A stretch of 64,000 nucleotides of DNA from Orychophragmus violaceus (lineage: Eukaryota > Streptophyta > Magnoliopsida > Brassicales > Brassicaceae): the NCBI GenBank assembly GCA_030180135.1, contig CM058230.1, positions 102,043,503-102,107,502 of the forward strand, given 5' to 3'. The position numbers were made by a program, and so were the translations under genes. Below are positions 44,783 through 58,400 of this stretch, piece by piece. Numbering within the stretch: position 1 is the first letter of the stretch; the number at the start of each line of letters is the position of its first letter. The notes under the pieces are model-generated. The model was not told the DNA's origin, made no database searches, and was given only the letters and a program-made list of their open reading frames with translations.

Positions 44783-45096
44783 TTTTCCTTCTGAAGAAAA
44801 CCCTGACATGTCAAGAAACATACATACCACACACACACAAAAAGCTCGTCGAAAACCGAATATATATCTGTTAATTTGGAATTAAAAAAATTTACAAATA
44901 AAAGGAGAAACCTTTTTCTTCAGAGGAGATTAACAGGAAAAGAAGAAGAAGAACGATCTGAGAAGATATGTATGGTGTGGCATAGGAGGGCGTTCTTCAG
45001 TCAAAGTAAAACTCGTCCACTTTTATTTTGGTAACAACTTTAAATGGTCAAACTTTAGTCATCCTATTGTGTACTTCAGCAATGCCTGAAGAAGGT
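44783..45096 (-). promoter_or_regulatory. 5' UTR and promoter region of the WRKY gene
   Basis: A GA/CT-rich leader (GAAGAAGAAGAACG near 44942) precedes the gene. The W-box core TTGAC or its complement GTCAA occurs near 45000 and 45048, compatible with WRKY autoregulation, though short motifs like this are common. The MULE inserted at 45106 now forms the upstream border. Confidence 0.4.
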
Positions 45097-45105
45097 TTTT
45101 AATTA
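45097..45105. repeat. Left 9-bp target duplication of the MULE
   Basis: TTTTAATTA, identical to 63209-63217. Nine bp is the standard Mutator duplication length. Confidence 0.88.
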
Positions 45106-45165
45106 GGATCAAATTCTGGTATGCTATTTGACTGAAAGTCAAAGTCAAAGTCTCATATGCTCCTC
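45106..45165 (+). repeat. MULE left terminal inverted repeat
   Basis: Starts GGATCAAATTCTGGTATGCT and pairs with the reverse complement of 63149-63208 with scattered mismatches. Confidence 0.82.
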
Positions 45166-45975
45166 TACAATAAAGCTTTTTTTTTTTTTAAATCGTGAGA
45201 AAGGGTAAAAGACAGTAAAACCTGAGATTTTAAACTTATTTACAACCCAACATGGGTTAACCGTAAGAGTTTTGTTGGATCCATTTGGGTCGGGTCGGGT
45301 CTACGGTTTAAATCCCTAAAATATGACGGTTCGACTCAAGTAAAAAATCAAAATCATTCTTCAACTCCATTTTCACATTTCTCTTCAACTTCTCACTCTT
45401 TCTTTCAAGATCAAACCGTTCAACCGAAGAAGATTGAGGATCTGAAGATTGAAGATTTTTCAAAGGAATAATGCCTTTCATAAAAAAAAATTTGCGAAAG
45501 TCGAAGAAGAGAGTAGAGGATAAATCGATTCCTCCCGAAGAAGAGGGGACGAATCGCCAAGAAGAAGAAGTGGAAAAAACGATGAAGTAGAAGAAATAGA
45601 CTTGGGAAAAGAATCCGAGAATGAGAAAGACGAGGAGGAAGAGGAAGACGGGTCCGAGGAAGAGAATGAGAAAGACGAGGAGGAAGAGAAAGACGAGGAA
45701 GAGATTGAGAATGAGGAAGAGAAGGAGGAGGAAGCGGAAGAGGACGAGGAGGACAAAGCCGAAGACGAGGAGGAGGAGGAAGTTGAAGTTTCGCGCGTTC
45801 CGGGATTAGGTTTCACGAACAAGAAGAAGTAGAACTAACCAGTGAAATCCGCTCTCCAATCAACCACAGTCAACACGAGGAAGAAGAAACAATATCGGTA
45901 ACCATTGCATGTCTAATTTTTGTAATTCGGATCTGTAAAACTTAGTAGGATTTGATATGTTTTGGGAAAGGCGCA

Positions 45976-46145
45976 AAACTTGGTAAAACGTAGTCAAACT
46001 TGTATGCAAAACTTGATAGGATTTAGTTAAATTTTAATGTGAAACTTGGTATAACTTTGTGTGAAACTTGGTAAAACTTAGTTTAACTTTCTGTAAAACT
46101 TGGTAAAACTTAGTTTAACTTTCTGTAAAAATTGGTAAAACTTAG
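45976..46145 (-). repeat. GTTTTACCAAGTT motif cluster in intron 1 of the DUF1985-like gene
   Basis: On the plus strand AAACTTGGTAAAAC occurs at 45976-45989, 46064-46081, 46096-46113 and, with one change, 46127-46145; AAACTTGGTATAAC lies at 46042. The intron is 45898-46200, so the cluster fills much of it. The same motif in the other orientation recurs at 48766-48920, 59599-59611, 60003-60015 and 62550-62561. Confidence 0.85.
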
Positions 46146-47956
46146 TTTAATTTTATCGTACAACTTAGTGATACTTGGTCGAACTTTGTTGTGTGTGCAG
46201 AATTCCGAGGATGAAACAGAACCAATGCAGCCCACGAAGATGTGTTTCTCTCCCACAGACTATGTGAAGACAATAGAGCTCTCGTCTAAGTGTTATATCG
46301 CTAAAGCCGTGAAGACGATAGAAGACACTCTCGAGAAAGATGAGCTTAAATGGTTCTATGAGCATCCACAATTTAAGCACTTCTTCCACATGGGTAAGAA
46401 GACAAGCTCAAAATGGATGGGACTGTGGATGATTATGGTTAGGATCGCGGTTGTGGATAAGAAGATGGAGCTTTGGTTCATTATCAATGGCATTCCAATC
46501 CGATATTCTATCAGGGAGCATGCACTCATTTCTGGGTTATTCTGCCACTCCTATCCAAACCACTACGAAACCCTTGGTGGTGGCTCAGATTTTGTTTCTA
46601 AATATTTCGGTGTAGACAAAGTTACATATGAAGATGTTGTGCAGCAGTTCCCAGATATGAAAGGGAAACGAAAGCTTGGTAAGGATCGTTTGAAGATGGC
46701 TGTCTTGTACTTCTTGTCCAGCGTGATCATTGGGAAGAAGAAGACGGGAAAAGGAGCACCTCCCGTGGAGAGTTTCTTCCTCAGAGCCATTGATGATCTC
46801 GAGATGTGCAAAACCTTTCCGTGGGGGCGTTTGTCATTCTAGGAGAACGTTAGAGACATATTGCACTCCATGGACCATTCCGGAGGAGTGGCGCCGACTT
46901 AATGGTTATTTCCTGGATGCATTGTTCCTCTGGAGGTAAAACAATATTTCTAGCAATTTAAATCCTTTTTAGTTGTTTTTAGTTGTCTGACTTTGAACGG
47001 ATTTAACTGTTTGAATTATATTGTATTGTAGCTCCTAGCATTTGAGGCCATTCCAATTCTGAAGAACCATTACCGAGAAAATGTTCAAGGTGGAGATGAG
47101 GATTGCCCGCATATATGCAAGATGAGGTACAAAAACGTGGGGACGAGGGGTTTTAGTATCTCAGATATAAATTAGAAGCTTGGAACTACGAAGGTTAGTA
47201 TCTCATATCATACTTATTAAATTCGGCTTTCTTATATTCATGTATATTTGAGGTTGATATTATATTGTGTCTTCTTACATTTGCAGGATATTCAAAGTCT
47301 CTTGGAGCCATCTCCCATGGAGATAGATCTTCTAAGGAGAAACATGATGCAGAATCTGGCTGGAATGATGTGGATGACCCCATAGTCGATGGTTGGAACA
47401 TGCAGCTTAAGAAGAAGAAGACAATCTGGTTTGAAGAGCTTTTCAACCAAGATGTGTCTGCTCATGCGTCTCAGAAAAATGCTCAAGAGAAACATCCTGT
47501 TATTCAGGATGTGGCAAGGATGCATGAGGCTGAGAATGATGCTGGGAATGAGGCTGTGAAGTATCCGGAAGAGACTCCTATTGTTTTAAGTCTTGCAGAT
47601 GTGCATAAATTAATCAAGGAGGAAAAAGAGGAAATGGAGACTCAAATAATGATGTATTTTGATGTGAAGTTTAAGGAGTTGTCTGAGCAATTTGATGGTA
47701 GATTAACCACTATGGAATCGGTTGTGAATGCGCCAAGAGGGGGTGTGAATGAGACCGAACCGAGAGAGACTGAGGATAAAGCCGATGATGGAATTTTTAA
47801 AGAGGTTGAGTATGTTGGTAGCAATGTTGGTGAGGCTAGTGGTGTTAAGGAGAAAGAAGTAAGAAATGGAGGAAAGAAATCTAGTAAGAAGAATGTTAAG
47901 AAAGGCGGTAAGAAGATGAAGAAAAGCAGTAAGAGCATGTGCAATGGAGGCTCTTA

Positions 47957-48230
47957 GAGGGTTCTTAGGGAGAGTCCTTAGCAAAAAAAAATATATAATA
48001 TTGTGTGGGTCCCACGCGGACCCCACACATTTTTAAGAACTGAGATGCTAAATCTCTTAAATAAGAACTGTCTCTTAACTGTTCATGCCACGTGTCAGCG
48101 TGTGATTGGTCAGTTATTTTTTTTTTTAATTTTTTTTTTTTTTTTAGGATCCGAAAAAAAAAAAAAAAAAAAAATTATTAAAATATTTTTTTTTTAAGAA
48201 CCCCAATGGGTATCACCATTGGGGATGCTC
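47957..48230. mobile_element. Harbinger-type MITE
   Basis: A 274-bp insertion beginning GAGGGTTCTTAGGG and ending CATTGGGGATGCTC, whose reverse starts GAGCATCCCCAATGG. It is bordered by TTA (47954-47956) and TAA (48231-48233), a TWA-type 3-bp target that fits a PIF/Harbinger MITE with one change. Two hairpins are visible: TGTGTGGGTCC/GGACCCCACACA (48002-48029) and CCCCAATGG/CCATTGGGG (48200-48224). Long T and A runs sit between. Removing it rejoins the Lys-rich tail of the DUF1985-like gene in frame. Confidence 0.65.
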
Positions 48231-48765
48231 TAAGAAGAAGGAGAAAGGAACTGTGGAAGAGATGGAAGATAAAGAGCCAGAGAAGGAAGGAACCGTTGAA
48301 GAAATGGAAGGAACAGAGCCATAGAAGGAAGGAACCATGGAAGATATGGCAGTGACAGAGAAAGAGAAGGTAGGAACAGAGCAAGAGAAGGAAGTATCTG
48401 AAAAGAATGAGGGAACAAAAGGTAAGAAGAGAGCGGTTGAACCTGTTGAGAAAGTGCCCACAAAAAGGGTGAAGTATATAAAGAAGGGGATGGGGAAAGG
48501 GTCTACAACGGTGGTTAGGAGTCATGTGGTTACTAGGGAAAAGAACATGGAGAACCCAGTTGATGATGAAACCACCCAAACGTGATCTTTTATGTAATGT
48601 TGAATTATGTTTGGATTATCTATATTTTGAGTAATTTTGGTTTGAATTATCTCTGTTTGAATACTTTTGGTTTGTATTATGTTTGAATACTTTGGATATT
48701 TTGGTTTGAATTATGTTAGAATTATCTATGTTTTGATCTTGTGTTTGAATAATATTTGCACTACC

Positions 48766-48920
48766 AAGTTTTACCAAGTTTGACATAATAGTTTTACCAA
48801 GTTATGCCTGGTTTTACGATATGCACTGTTTTACCTTGGTTTCAAAAAGTTTTACCAAGTTATGATTGGTTTCACCAAGTTTTACCAAGTTATGATTGGT
48901 TTCACAAAGTTTTACCAATC
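48766..48920 (+). repeat. GTTTTACCAAGTT motif cluster 3' of the DUF1985-like gene
   Basis: GTTTTACCAAGTT at about 48768, 48791, 48849 and 48879, with further partial units, in the opposite orientation to the intron cluster. The space 48586-49074 holds no other feature. Confidence 0.85.
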
Positions 48921-49186
48921 AGATTACATCATTCATTACAATCTTTTATACAAGCCATGAGTGATATTAAACATTGAAACCAAACATATATAATTAAGTC
49001 TTGGAATTCAAACAAAGATATTAAATATAGATCTCAAATTCAAACTTAGTAGTCTTAGAATTTGATAAACCACATTACAAACCAACAACACCTCTCACAG
49101 CATCCACAATCTCCTTTAGCTTGGTAATCTCTTCTTTGTTGCTTTTAATTTCCTCTTACATGCCTTCGATTGTCTTGCCCTGCACA

Positions 49187-49191
49187 TCAAC
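49187..49191. repeat. Left target duplication of the large LTR element (TCAAC)
   Basis: TCAAC, repeated exactly at 58985-58989. Confidence 0.9.
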
Positions 49192-52100
49192 TGTAACGCC
49201 CCCTTCCCGTTTACCGCTGACCGACGAGTTGACCGGCCAACAATCAAACAAGAACATGACCGATCGAACCCGAGCAGCCATACGAGAAGAGTTTGTCACA
49301 ATACGAAGCCAAAGGCAGTCCGGTTTGAGACAAAGGCTCTAACCAAACCGTCATTAACTCCGTTTACCTCGCTTCCGTGATATAAAGCTTTTCAACCTGT
49401 ACCGCTTCCACGAGTTGTGTTCGGTTCGGACGAAACCGTATATCAGGGAATTATTCCGTTTTTATGATTTGAAAAATATAAATCTCATTCATAACAATAT
49501 ACGGTCTAATACACATCGTTTAGCAGGACGTCCCAAACAAAATCCGAAAACCGAAAATAAAGTCCATATGCGTAACAACCAATACCCAATGCCAACCCGA
49601 GACTACTCCGAGCGTCCTACGCGTCCCCCGAGTTACGCCAAACCTGAAAAACACAAAAGAGTGTAATGAGTAATCTAAGATTACCCAGGGAGACGGCTCC
49701 CCACTACGGCTTCTATGCTATCTAACATATACAATCTCCCACCCAAAACCAAAATAACAATCAAGTATCAATAGCTTGTCACATGCTACCAAGACGTGAC
49801 GAGCTCCACAACACACAAGCAATTCAATAATAACATAATACAATAAAGGGAATCGAAAGCACTGCGGCACATGCTCTCGATTGAAACTCTATCTATCTAT
49901 CGCGCAACACCATCATCATCACCAACACACCACTGGGCCCTTACACTTCTTGGTAACTTCCACAGGTTTCCACCATTACCGACATGATAACAAACCCCTG
50001 CGACTCCCAGACGTTAACACAAAGTCTCACGATCCAGGACACTGTTCTCAGTCCATCGATACGCAGTGACTCCGGTTACCCCCGGCAACCCGAGCTTCCA
50101 TGTAGTCCGACCCTAGGATGCGACCCCGTATTCTCCGGACTACACCCTAAGGACGTCACTCCATAGGTTCGCACCTGCCAGAACCACTACCGAAGGTACG
50201 TGAACTGACCAGGTTCTCAATTCCCGAGGATCCAATCGGGTCGGAAGTACCAGAACGTATCCAATCACCTAGACTTGCGGGATCTAACGCACCCTAGAGT
50301 CCTAGTGCAGAAAAGTAAATACGCAGACTCGCTCGGACTCTAGCAATCAATCAGACTTGATCAACAATCAACCACACTCTCATCACCGCACCCCGCAAGT
50401 CTACACACACACCCGCACCACCGCCCTGACTCAGCACCATCCGAGTCAGCTTCTACTAACTTAACCGGCCCGTGACCGGGTTAAGTACACACACAGATCG
50501 CTCGGCCCAACACCGAGACAATCTAATAGGCCTGCACAACAAGGCTTAACAGCCACAACCACACAATCACACAATACAAACAATCATCACACAAGCAAGC
50601 CTAATTAGGGTTTCTAATGCCTTTTAACTCATTCACGTCCGCTACACTGGATTAGCGGATTGCTAACCCGTAGACGGCTCACATCTCATTATCGTCTGCT
50701 ACCTTGGATTAGCGGATTGCTAACCCGTAGACGGCTCCCATCTCAACACCTTTCTTTTCTTAGCCTTTCCTAGGTCTCTTTTATCAACTCCCCGATCCGT
50801 CGGTTTAGAGCTAGTAGGTTACTAAACTCCACGACGTCTCACCATTTATTTAATTCATTCATTTCTTTACCATTAAACCTCAACTGGGTATCCTCCCATA
50901 CGCTATACGTTTGTTAAGTTTACTTCCGTCTTTTATAGCGTCTTAATTCCCGTACTTAGATTCATTCGAGATTATTCTTCTCATACATAGATATATATGC
51001 ATATACGGCCCTATCATACAACGACTATATGTATGCATCACACAACGTTACTACCAACCTAACGGCACACAACAAGTTTAATCCATTTAATCTTATGATC
51101 CTAGTATGCGTCTCGAAACCCTAACCGGTTTATCGTTAATCCGTCAATTTAATTCTCAAACGCCATCAATTCATATTCGGGTATGCAATTACTTAATCTA
51201 CGGTTTTTCATTTCCCGATCTATATGCAATATTACTCTACGGTGTTTGAGCCGACTCACCTTGCTATTATGACGACGGATGGACGGATTGACGGACTAGC
51301 GGAACAACGAGACCCGGCACGAACCCGACGCTAACCCAAACCTTCCCCGAACCTCCGTCTCTTTGACCCGACCTTGACCCATACTTGAACATACCGTTGA
51401 CCTTCGTGATTCCGACCGAGCCTCCGGACTAATCTCTTTTCTCTCTCCTCCGGTTCTCTTTCTCTTTCCTCCGGTTCTCTCTCTTCCGGCTCTCTCTCTT
51501 CTCCACTTTCTCTTTCTTCTTTCTCTCTCTACTTTCTCTTTCTTCTTTCTCTCTCCTCTTTCTCTCTCTCTTCCTCTTCCTCCGGTCTTCTTCTTTTCCT
51601 CCTCCTCCTTCTTCTTCTTCTTCTCCGGCTTCCTCTTCTCCTTCTCCTTTGCGCCTCCTCCTCTCTTCTTCTTCTCTTCCTTCTCTCTTCTTTCTCTCCT
51701 CTCCCTCTTCTTTTCTCTTGTGAGTTTTTGTTGTGAAGAAAATGGGAGGGGGAGAGGTCCTTTTTATAGCCAAAGGGAGTTAATCTCCACCCTCCACTTG
51801 TCTCCTCTCCACTCTCCTCTTATGCCACGACCCTCGGCCAGCTGTTGGCCAAAAACACTCCTTCTTATCCTCTTTCTTATCCTCATGAAGTCCAAGAAAA
51901 AGCCCATTGAGCTTGGTCCACAAAATGTTTTGTAGATTCAATGTATCTTACCCACAAGGCCTCCTTTTGCCTCTTCTTGCTTCATTTCGTGGCTCAACTT
52001 GTAACTGGGCTTTAATTAGGTCCATAATGACTTCATATATCAGCTCCAATCATCCCCAAACCAAGCCCAAGCTTCCATGAATTTGTTTTGGAATTTTAGT

Positions 52101-52674
52101 CATTAATCACCCATTAATGATCTAAAATATATAACTTAATCTAGGCATTGAATCTTGCTGAATCCTTTTAAACGTGGCTTCTACATCTTCTCATGAGGCT
52201 GTGGTCCAAATTTCATAATTTTTGGTGGAGTTTAGAAGGTCCTCTCGCTTGCCCGAACATTGTATCGGTTTCTCGGAAAAACCGGTTTAATGTTTAATAT
52301 TTTAAAAACTCCTTAGCTACTTCTATAAATCCACCAAGACTCCTTTTCAGATTCCAGATGCGCTTAGATGAATTTAGCAATTTTAATCACTTCAAACGGA
52401 CACCCGTAGCTCCCGTTACGAATTTTACAAGTTTTGTCGGTTTTATCGGTTTCCATTCCCGATAACCCGAAAACTAGTTTAATCTCCGTTCCCACCCTTC
52501 TTGGTCTTCTAAATGTTTTATTTATTTAAAAAGAATAACATTTTGCCCGTCTCAGATTCCGGCTCGTATTTTGGTAAATTTACTAAAATACCCCTTAACT
52601 TCTCAAAATTACGAAAATGCCCTCCGTTGACTTTTCCGCTGCCCGCTGACCATTTCTTGATACAGGGTATTACA
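49192..52674 (-). repeat. LARD 3' LTR (left copy)
   Basis: 3483 bp. Contains a strongly CT-rich stretch at 51430-51720 that on the minus strand yields a Glu/Arg/Lys-rich pseudo-frame, followed by CCTTTTTATAGCC (51760-51772). Reversed, this would be a TATA-like box-containing region upstream of the GA tract. Confidence 0.9.
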
Positions 52675-55479
52675 TTCTTCCCCACTTACAGGAATTCGGT
52701 CTCCGAATTCTCCGTTACCAACAAACTTCGAATCGGAACTGAACCCCGTAAGTTACTACTCCAGAAACCGATATGTCTGCTCCAACACCTGAATGTTGAA
52801 TCGATTGAACTATAATCTCGACGCGTACTGACTTCTGAAACCCCGTCTTGCTCAAGCTGACATCTCGAAATTCCCATACCAAAAACCTAACTCACGATCA
52901 TTTCTGGTTTCTCATCTTCTCGCTTTACAGACTCCGATCTTGATTCTCAATACCAACGGTCGTGATTGAACTGCTTCACTCGGTTTTTGGTTCCAGTTTA
53001 ATTCCGCTTTGATGCTCACACTGATCTCAAGGTACGGTTCTGATGTATGTTGACTTTCGATCATCGGTTTTCACACAACTTCTCTACATCGTCCTTCTCT
53101 CTGATTACATATTCATTTCTCTTAACTGTACGACTCCATCCTGAGACTTGTTTCCATCTGCGTCATATGATACTGCTTGAACTTTGAATCTGTAGCTACA
53201 CTCCCGATGATTCAACTGATTCTTGAACCATGGTTTTGCGCCAACTCCCATCACATTGACATCTTAAATTCCCCCTGTGATATGGCTTGACTCTCAATCA
53301 ATCTTGGCTTCTCCATTTGATTACTTCGTTGATTCTGTCTCAAATCCTCAATTCATACTTCCGATGCCCAGATGACTTCCTGCTATACAATTGTGCGCAA
53401 CCCTAACACGCTGTCGCTTTGAATTCCCGACACAGAATTGTTTGATTCCTGATCGCTTCATGATTCTCCATCTCCATTGGACTTCCGACTCATTTCTGAT
53501 TTTGGACCATTGGTTCCGTCTGAATGCTCGAGTCTGACTCCTGACTCCATCTACGCCATCTGACGATCTCCTTAACCGATATTCTGACTTCCCCACTCTG
53601 ATTCGACTTCCCCGATCACGCGACACTGACTCGTCCTCCACCCCCGATACTTATTCCGTCTTTATTACTTATCGCTTCCCATTAATTTTCTGATAGGATT
53701 GATGTTCTTCCTTCCAACGAAACCGCCATACTCATGTATGCCTCGAAATTCCTCGATCACTGATCTCCACGCTTCACCGACTCCAAAACTGCTCTTCCCA
53801 CTAATATCCTCGAACGGACTCCCCCACTGACTTTGATGTTTCTGAATCCTTTCGCTAACTCATTGAACTCATTCGCCTTGATTCCTTCTACCACTGATAC
53901 CCAAATGCTTTCATGAATCCACACTGACTAGCTCTTCGCAGCCAACTCGGGTCAAACCTCTTCCTGCAATAACTTCTCGTCTCTCAAGTTCGGGTTCGGT
54001 CTTGTGTCCTCGTCAAATCGTCCATCACGTCCTACATAAACAACCTCAACAACACCCACACGGTTAGACCTTTCTAACACACTCTCGATATCACTTCCTT
54101 ATAAAGATATTGGTTTTTAGTCACGGACCCAATGGTCACATGTGGCTAATAAACAATATCTTATAATTCCGTTCTACCACCAAAAAAAATATCTTAACGA
54201 TCAAATCAATGCAATGATTCAAAATCATCGACTACCAACCTAGCGAGCAATCAATGCATCAATCAATTAAACATTCTAACACCCTAGCAAGGCAATCAAT
54301 CACACACAATCAATCAATCAAGAAAATCGGCAAATACGTCGTCTCTTAGGGTCGTAGTAACCGTCTGCTCGGACCATCATTTGCTTTCACGTTATAACCG
54401 TATTGCATTTATTATCCCAACACATGCAATAAGATTACTTCGTTACTTAAACGACGAATACCGAATACTCCACATCCACTCCGCAAATAAAACATTTATT
54501 CACCACATAGAGTTTTAGATACGTAGGTCCGTCGAAGTCTACATTCTCGCGGTTACTTATCCGTCCCAAACGAAACACCACTACACACAACCGAATTGTC
54601 AGAGACGAACGCAAGCCGATATACACACACATCAAAAGAGAGTTAGAGCCCTTACTTACCCGGGCCTAATCTACTTCCTAACATTTCCACCATGAGCGGT
54701 AAAACTCATGTGGATCCTAACCGACAGGTATGCCAGGAGGATGGAATGGGTGCAGTGGTGGTGGCGGAGCGACGCGGTCTCGATCATGACAGAAAGGAGC
54801 ACAATGTTTATCTCGGCCGAAAATGTGATAAGTCGGAATCAGCGTCAATGCGGCGGTGACTGATATGCTTGGCCAAACAACTGGCACCGAATGGAAATGA
54901 AAGACACGTGTCTCCGCAGGCAAGGAACGAAGAGTCCAATGCGTCAGACTGGTGGGCGGATAGCAGGCGGTGATAGCTCCCATATCCCGAGGATGTACTT
55001 GATCGCCATATCATCGGGGATGAATATCGATGGTGCGCGCTACTGACGGTGGTACTCCGGATGTAATCGTATCATAAGGCGGCTATGGAATGGGTGGAAC
55101 GATGACGGGCTCGGCACCGATAATCATATACTCTGGAGTAGGCTGCAATTTACGGGAACATTTTGCATGCTGGGAGTACGGACCTCGACTAGCTGGGGTA
55201 GATCCACCGGACTTACGGTCATCCATACTGATGTTCCTTATCTTGTTGTCGCAACCCACACACACACACCAATCCCCCTAGGACAACTCTGCTGCGTGAC
55301 TGCAACAAAATACCAAATGATTAACACAATCTTAATAAAATACCCATTTCCCCGGATTGACGGACGCGACTCGGATTCCTAATGGTTGCATTGGCGACAC
55401 ATTTGACTCGATAAAACATTGAAAACTTCGAAAACCGGAATATTCGAACCCATGATGAACCATGCTCTGATACCACCTT
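52675..55479 (-). other. LARD internal region, no coding capacity seen
   Basis: 52675-52690 carries the polypurine tract (AAGTGGGGAAGAA on the minus strand). 52690-53960 is full of short CT-rich words (GATTCT, GACTCC, TTCCGA); about 54220-54320 has TCAA-type short repeats. The region 54660-55470 has open frames on both strands without recognisable domains. Confidence 0.8.
55461..55476 (-). promoter_or_regulatory. LARD primer binding site (tRNA-iMet)
   Basis: The minus strand reads TGGTATCAGAGCATGG, complementary to initiator tRNA-Met, a few nt from the LTR boundary. Confidence 0.92.
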
Positions 55480-58400
55480 TGTAACGCCCCCTTCCCGTTT
55501 ACCGCTGACCGACGAGCTGACCGGCCAACAATCAAACAAGAACATGACCGATCGAACCCGAGCAGCCATACGAGAAGAGTTTGTCACAATACGAAGCCAA
55601 AGGCAGTCCGGTTTGAGACAAAGGCTCGAACCAACCGTCCTTAACTCCGTTTACCTCGCTTCTGTGATACAAAGCTTTTCAACCTGTACCGCTTCCACGA
55701 GTTGTGTTCGGTTCGGACGAAACCGTATATCAGGGAATTATTCCGTTTTTATGATTTGAAAAATATAAATCTCATTCATAACAATATACGGTCTAATACA
55801 CATCGTTTAGCAGGACGTCCCAAACAAAATCCGAAAACCGAAAATAAAGTCCATATGCGTAACAACCAATACCCAATGCTAACCCGAGACTACTCCGAGC
55901 GTCCTACGCGTCCCCCGAGTTACGCCAAACCTGAAAAAAACAAAAGAGTGTAATGAGTAATCTAAGATTACCTAGTGAGACGGCTCCCCACTACGGCTTC
56001 TATGCTATCTAACATCTACAATCTCCCACCCAAAACCAAAATAACAATCAAGTATCAATAGATTGTCACGTGCTACCAAGACGTGACGAGCTCCACAACA
56101 CACAAGAAATTCAATAATAACATAATACAATAAAGGGAATCGAAAGCACTGCGGCACATGCTCTCGATTGAAACTCTATCTATCTATCGCGCAACACCAT
56201 CATCATCACCAACACACAACTGGGCCCTTACGCTTCTTGGTAACTTCCACAGGTTTCCACCATTACCGACATGATAACAAACCCCTGCGACTCCCAGACG
56301 TTAACACAAAGTCTCACGATCCAGGACACTGTTCTCAGTCCATCGATACGCAGTGACTCCGGTTACCCCCGGCAACCCGAGCTTCCATGTAGTCCGGCCC
56401 TAGGACGCGACCCCGTATTCTCCGGACTACACCCTAAGGACGTCACTCCATAGGTTCGCACCTGCCAGAACCACTACCGAAGGTACGTGAACTGACCAGG
56501 TTCTCAATTCCCGAGGATCCAATCGGGTCGGAAGTACCAGAACGTATCCAATCACCTAGACTTGCGGGATCTAACGCACCCTAGAGTCCTAGTGCAGAAA
56601 AGTAAACACGCAGACTCGCTCGGACTCTAGCAATCAATCAGACTTGATCAACAATCAACCACACTCTCATCACCGCACCCCGCAAGTCTACACACACACC
56701 CGCACCACCGCCCTGACTCAGCACCATCCGAGTCAGCTTCTACTAACTTAACCGGCCCGTGACCGGGTTAAGTACACACACAGATCGCTCGGCCCAACAC
56801 CGAGACAATCTAATAGGCCTGCACAACAAGGCTTAACAGCCACAACCACACAATCACACAATACAAACAATCATCACACAAGCAAGCCTAATTAGGGTTT
56901 CTAATGCCTTTTAACTCATTCACGTCCGCTACACTGGATTAGCGGATTGCTAACCCGTAGACGGCTCACATCTCATTATCGTCCGCTACCTTGGATTAGC
57001 GGATTGCTAACCCGTAGACGGCTCCCATCTCAACACCTTTCTTTTCTTAGCCTTTCCTAGGTCTCTTTTATCAACTCCCCGATCCGTCAGTTTAGAGCTA
57101 GTAGCTTACTAAACTCCCGACGTCTCACCATTTATTTAATTCATTCATTTCTTTACCATTAAACCTCAACCGGGTATCCTCCCATACGCTATACATTTGT
57201 TAAGTTTACTTCCGTCTTTTATAGCGTCTTAATTCCCGTACTTAGATTCATTCGAGATTATTCTTCTCATACATAGATATATATATGCATATACGGCCCT
57301 ATCATACAACGACTATATGTATGCATCACACAACGTTACTACCAACCTAACGGCACACAACAAGTTTAATCCATTTAATCTTATGATCCTAGTATGCGTC
57401 TCGAAACCCTAACCGGTTTATCGTTAATCCGTCAATTTAATTCTCAAACGCCATCAATTCATATTCGGGTATGCAATTACTTAATCTACGGTTTTTCATT
57501 TCCCGATCTATATGCAATATTACTCTACGGTGTTTGAGCCGACTCACCTTGCTATTATGACGATGGATGGACGGATTGACGGACTAGCGGAACAACGAGA
57601 CCCGGCACGAACCCGACGCTAACCCAAACCTTCCCCGAACCTCCGTCTCTTTGACCCGACCTTGACCCGTACTTGAACATATCGTTGACCTTCGTGATTC
57701 CGACCGAGTCTCCGGACTAATCTCTTTTCTCTCTCCTCCCGTTCTCTTTCTCTTTCCTCCGGTTCTCTCTCTTCCGGCTCTCTCTCTTCTCCACTTTCTC
57801 TTTCTTCTTTCTCTCTCTACTTTCTCTTTCTTCTTTCTCTCTCTAATTTCTCTCTCCTCTTTCTCTCTCTCTTCCTCTTCCTCCGGTCTTCTTCTTTTCC
57901 TCCTCCTCCTTCTTCTTCTTCTTCTCCGGCTTCCTCTTCTCCTTCTCCTCCTTCTCCTTTGCGCCTCCTCCTCTCTTCTTCTTCTCTTCCTTCTCTCTTC
58001 TTTCTCTCCTCTCCCTCTTCTTTTCTCTTGTGAGTTTTTGTTGTGAAGAAAATGGGAGGGGGAGAGGTCCTTTTTATAGCCAAAGGGAGTTAATCTCCAC
58101 CCTCCACTTGTCTCCTCTCCACTCTCCTCTTATGCCACGACCCTAGGCCAGATGTTGGCCAAAAACACTTCTTCTTATCCTCTTTCTTATCCTCATGAAG
58201 TCCAAGAAAAAGCCCATTGAGCTTGGTCCACAAAATGTTTTGTAGATTCAATGTATCTTACCCACAAGGCCTCCTTTTGCCTCTTCTTGCTTCATTTCGT
58301 GGCTCAACTTGTAACTGGGCTTTAATTAGGTCCATAATGACTTCATATATCAGCTCCAATCATCCCCAAACCAAGCCCAAGCTTCCATGAATTTGTTTTG

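Larger units (their letters stand above)
45471..48585 (+). pseudogene. DUF1985-like gene of the MULE
   Basis: ATG at 45471 (MPFIKKNLRKSKKR) opens a first exon with a long Glu/Asp/Lys tract. Later exons are 46201-46935, 47032-47193 and 47287 onward. Exon 2 has the DUF1985 pattern: FYEHPQFKHFFHMG, WFIINGIPIRYSIREHALISGLFC, FPWGRLSF, LAFEAIPIL. The last part is Lys/Glu-rich with a predicted coiled coil (IKEEKEEMETQIMMYFDVKF) and a basic tail (KKSSKKNVKKGGKKMKK). In-frame stops at 46840, 46900, 47173 and about 48322 and frameshifts in exons 1 and 4 make it a pseudogene. The MITE at 47957 splits the tail; the frame resumes at 48231 and ends at 48585. No Ulp1 protease domain, often fused to DUF1985, was seen. 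Possible counterpart of accessory (VANC-like) proteins; this is inference. Confidence 0.7.

Noticed and set aside
45478..45822. Ser-rich frame on the minus strand
   Set aside because: It is the antisense of the Glu/Asp-rich first exon of the DUF1985-like gene.
48002..48029. Rho-independent-type terminator hairpin
   Set aside because: The context is a plant MITE; the hairpin is part of the transposon, not a bacterial terminator.
51429..51773. Long Glu/Arg/Lys-rich frame on the minus strand (also 57817-58083)
   Set aside because: It is the translation of a CT-rich tract inside the LARD LTR, present in both LTRs, with no domain. Low complexity explains it.
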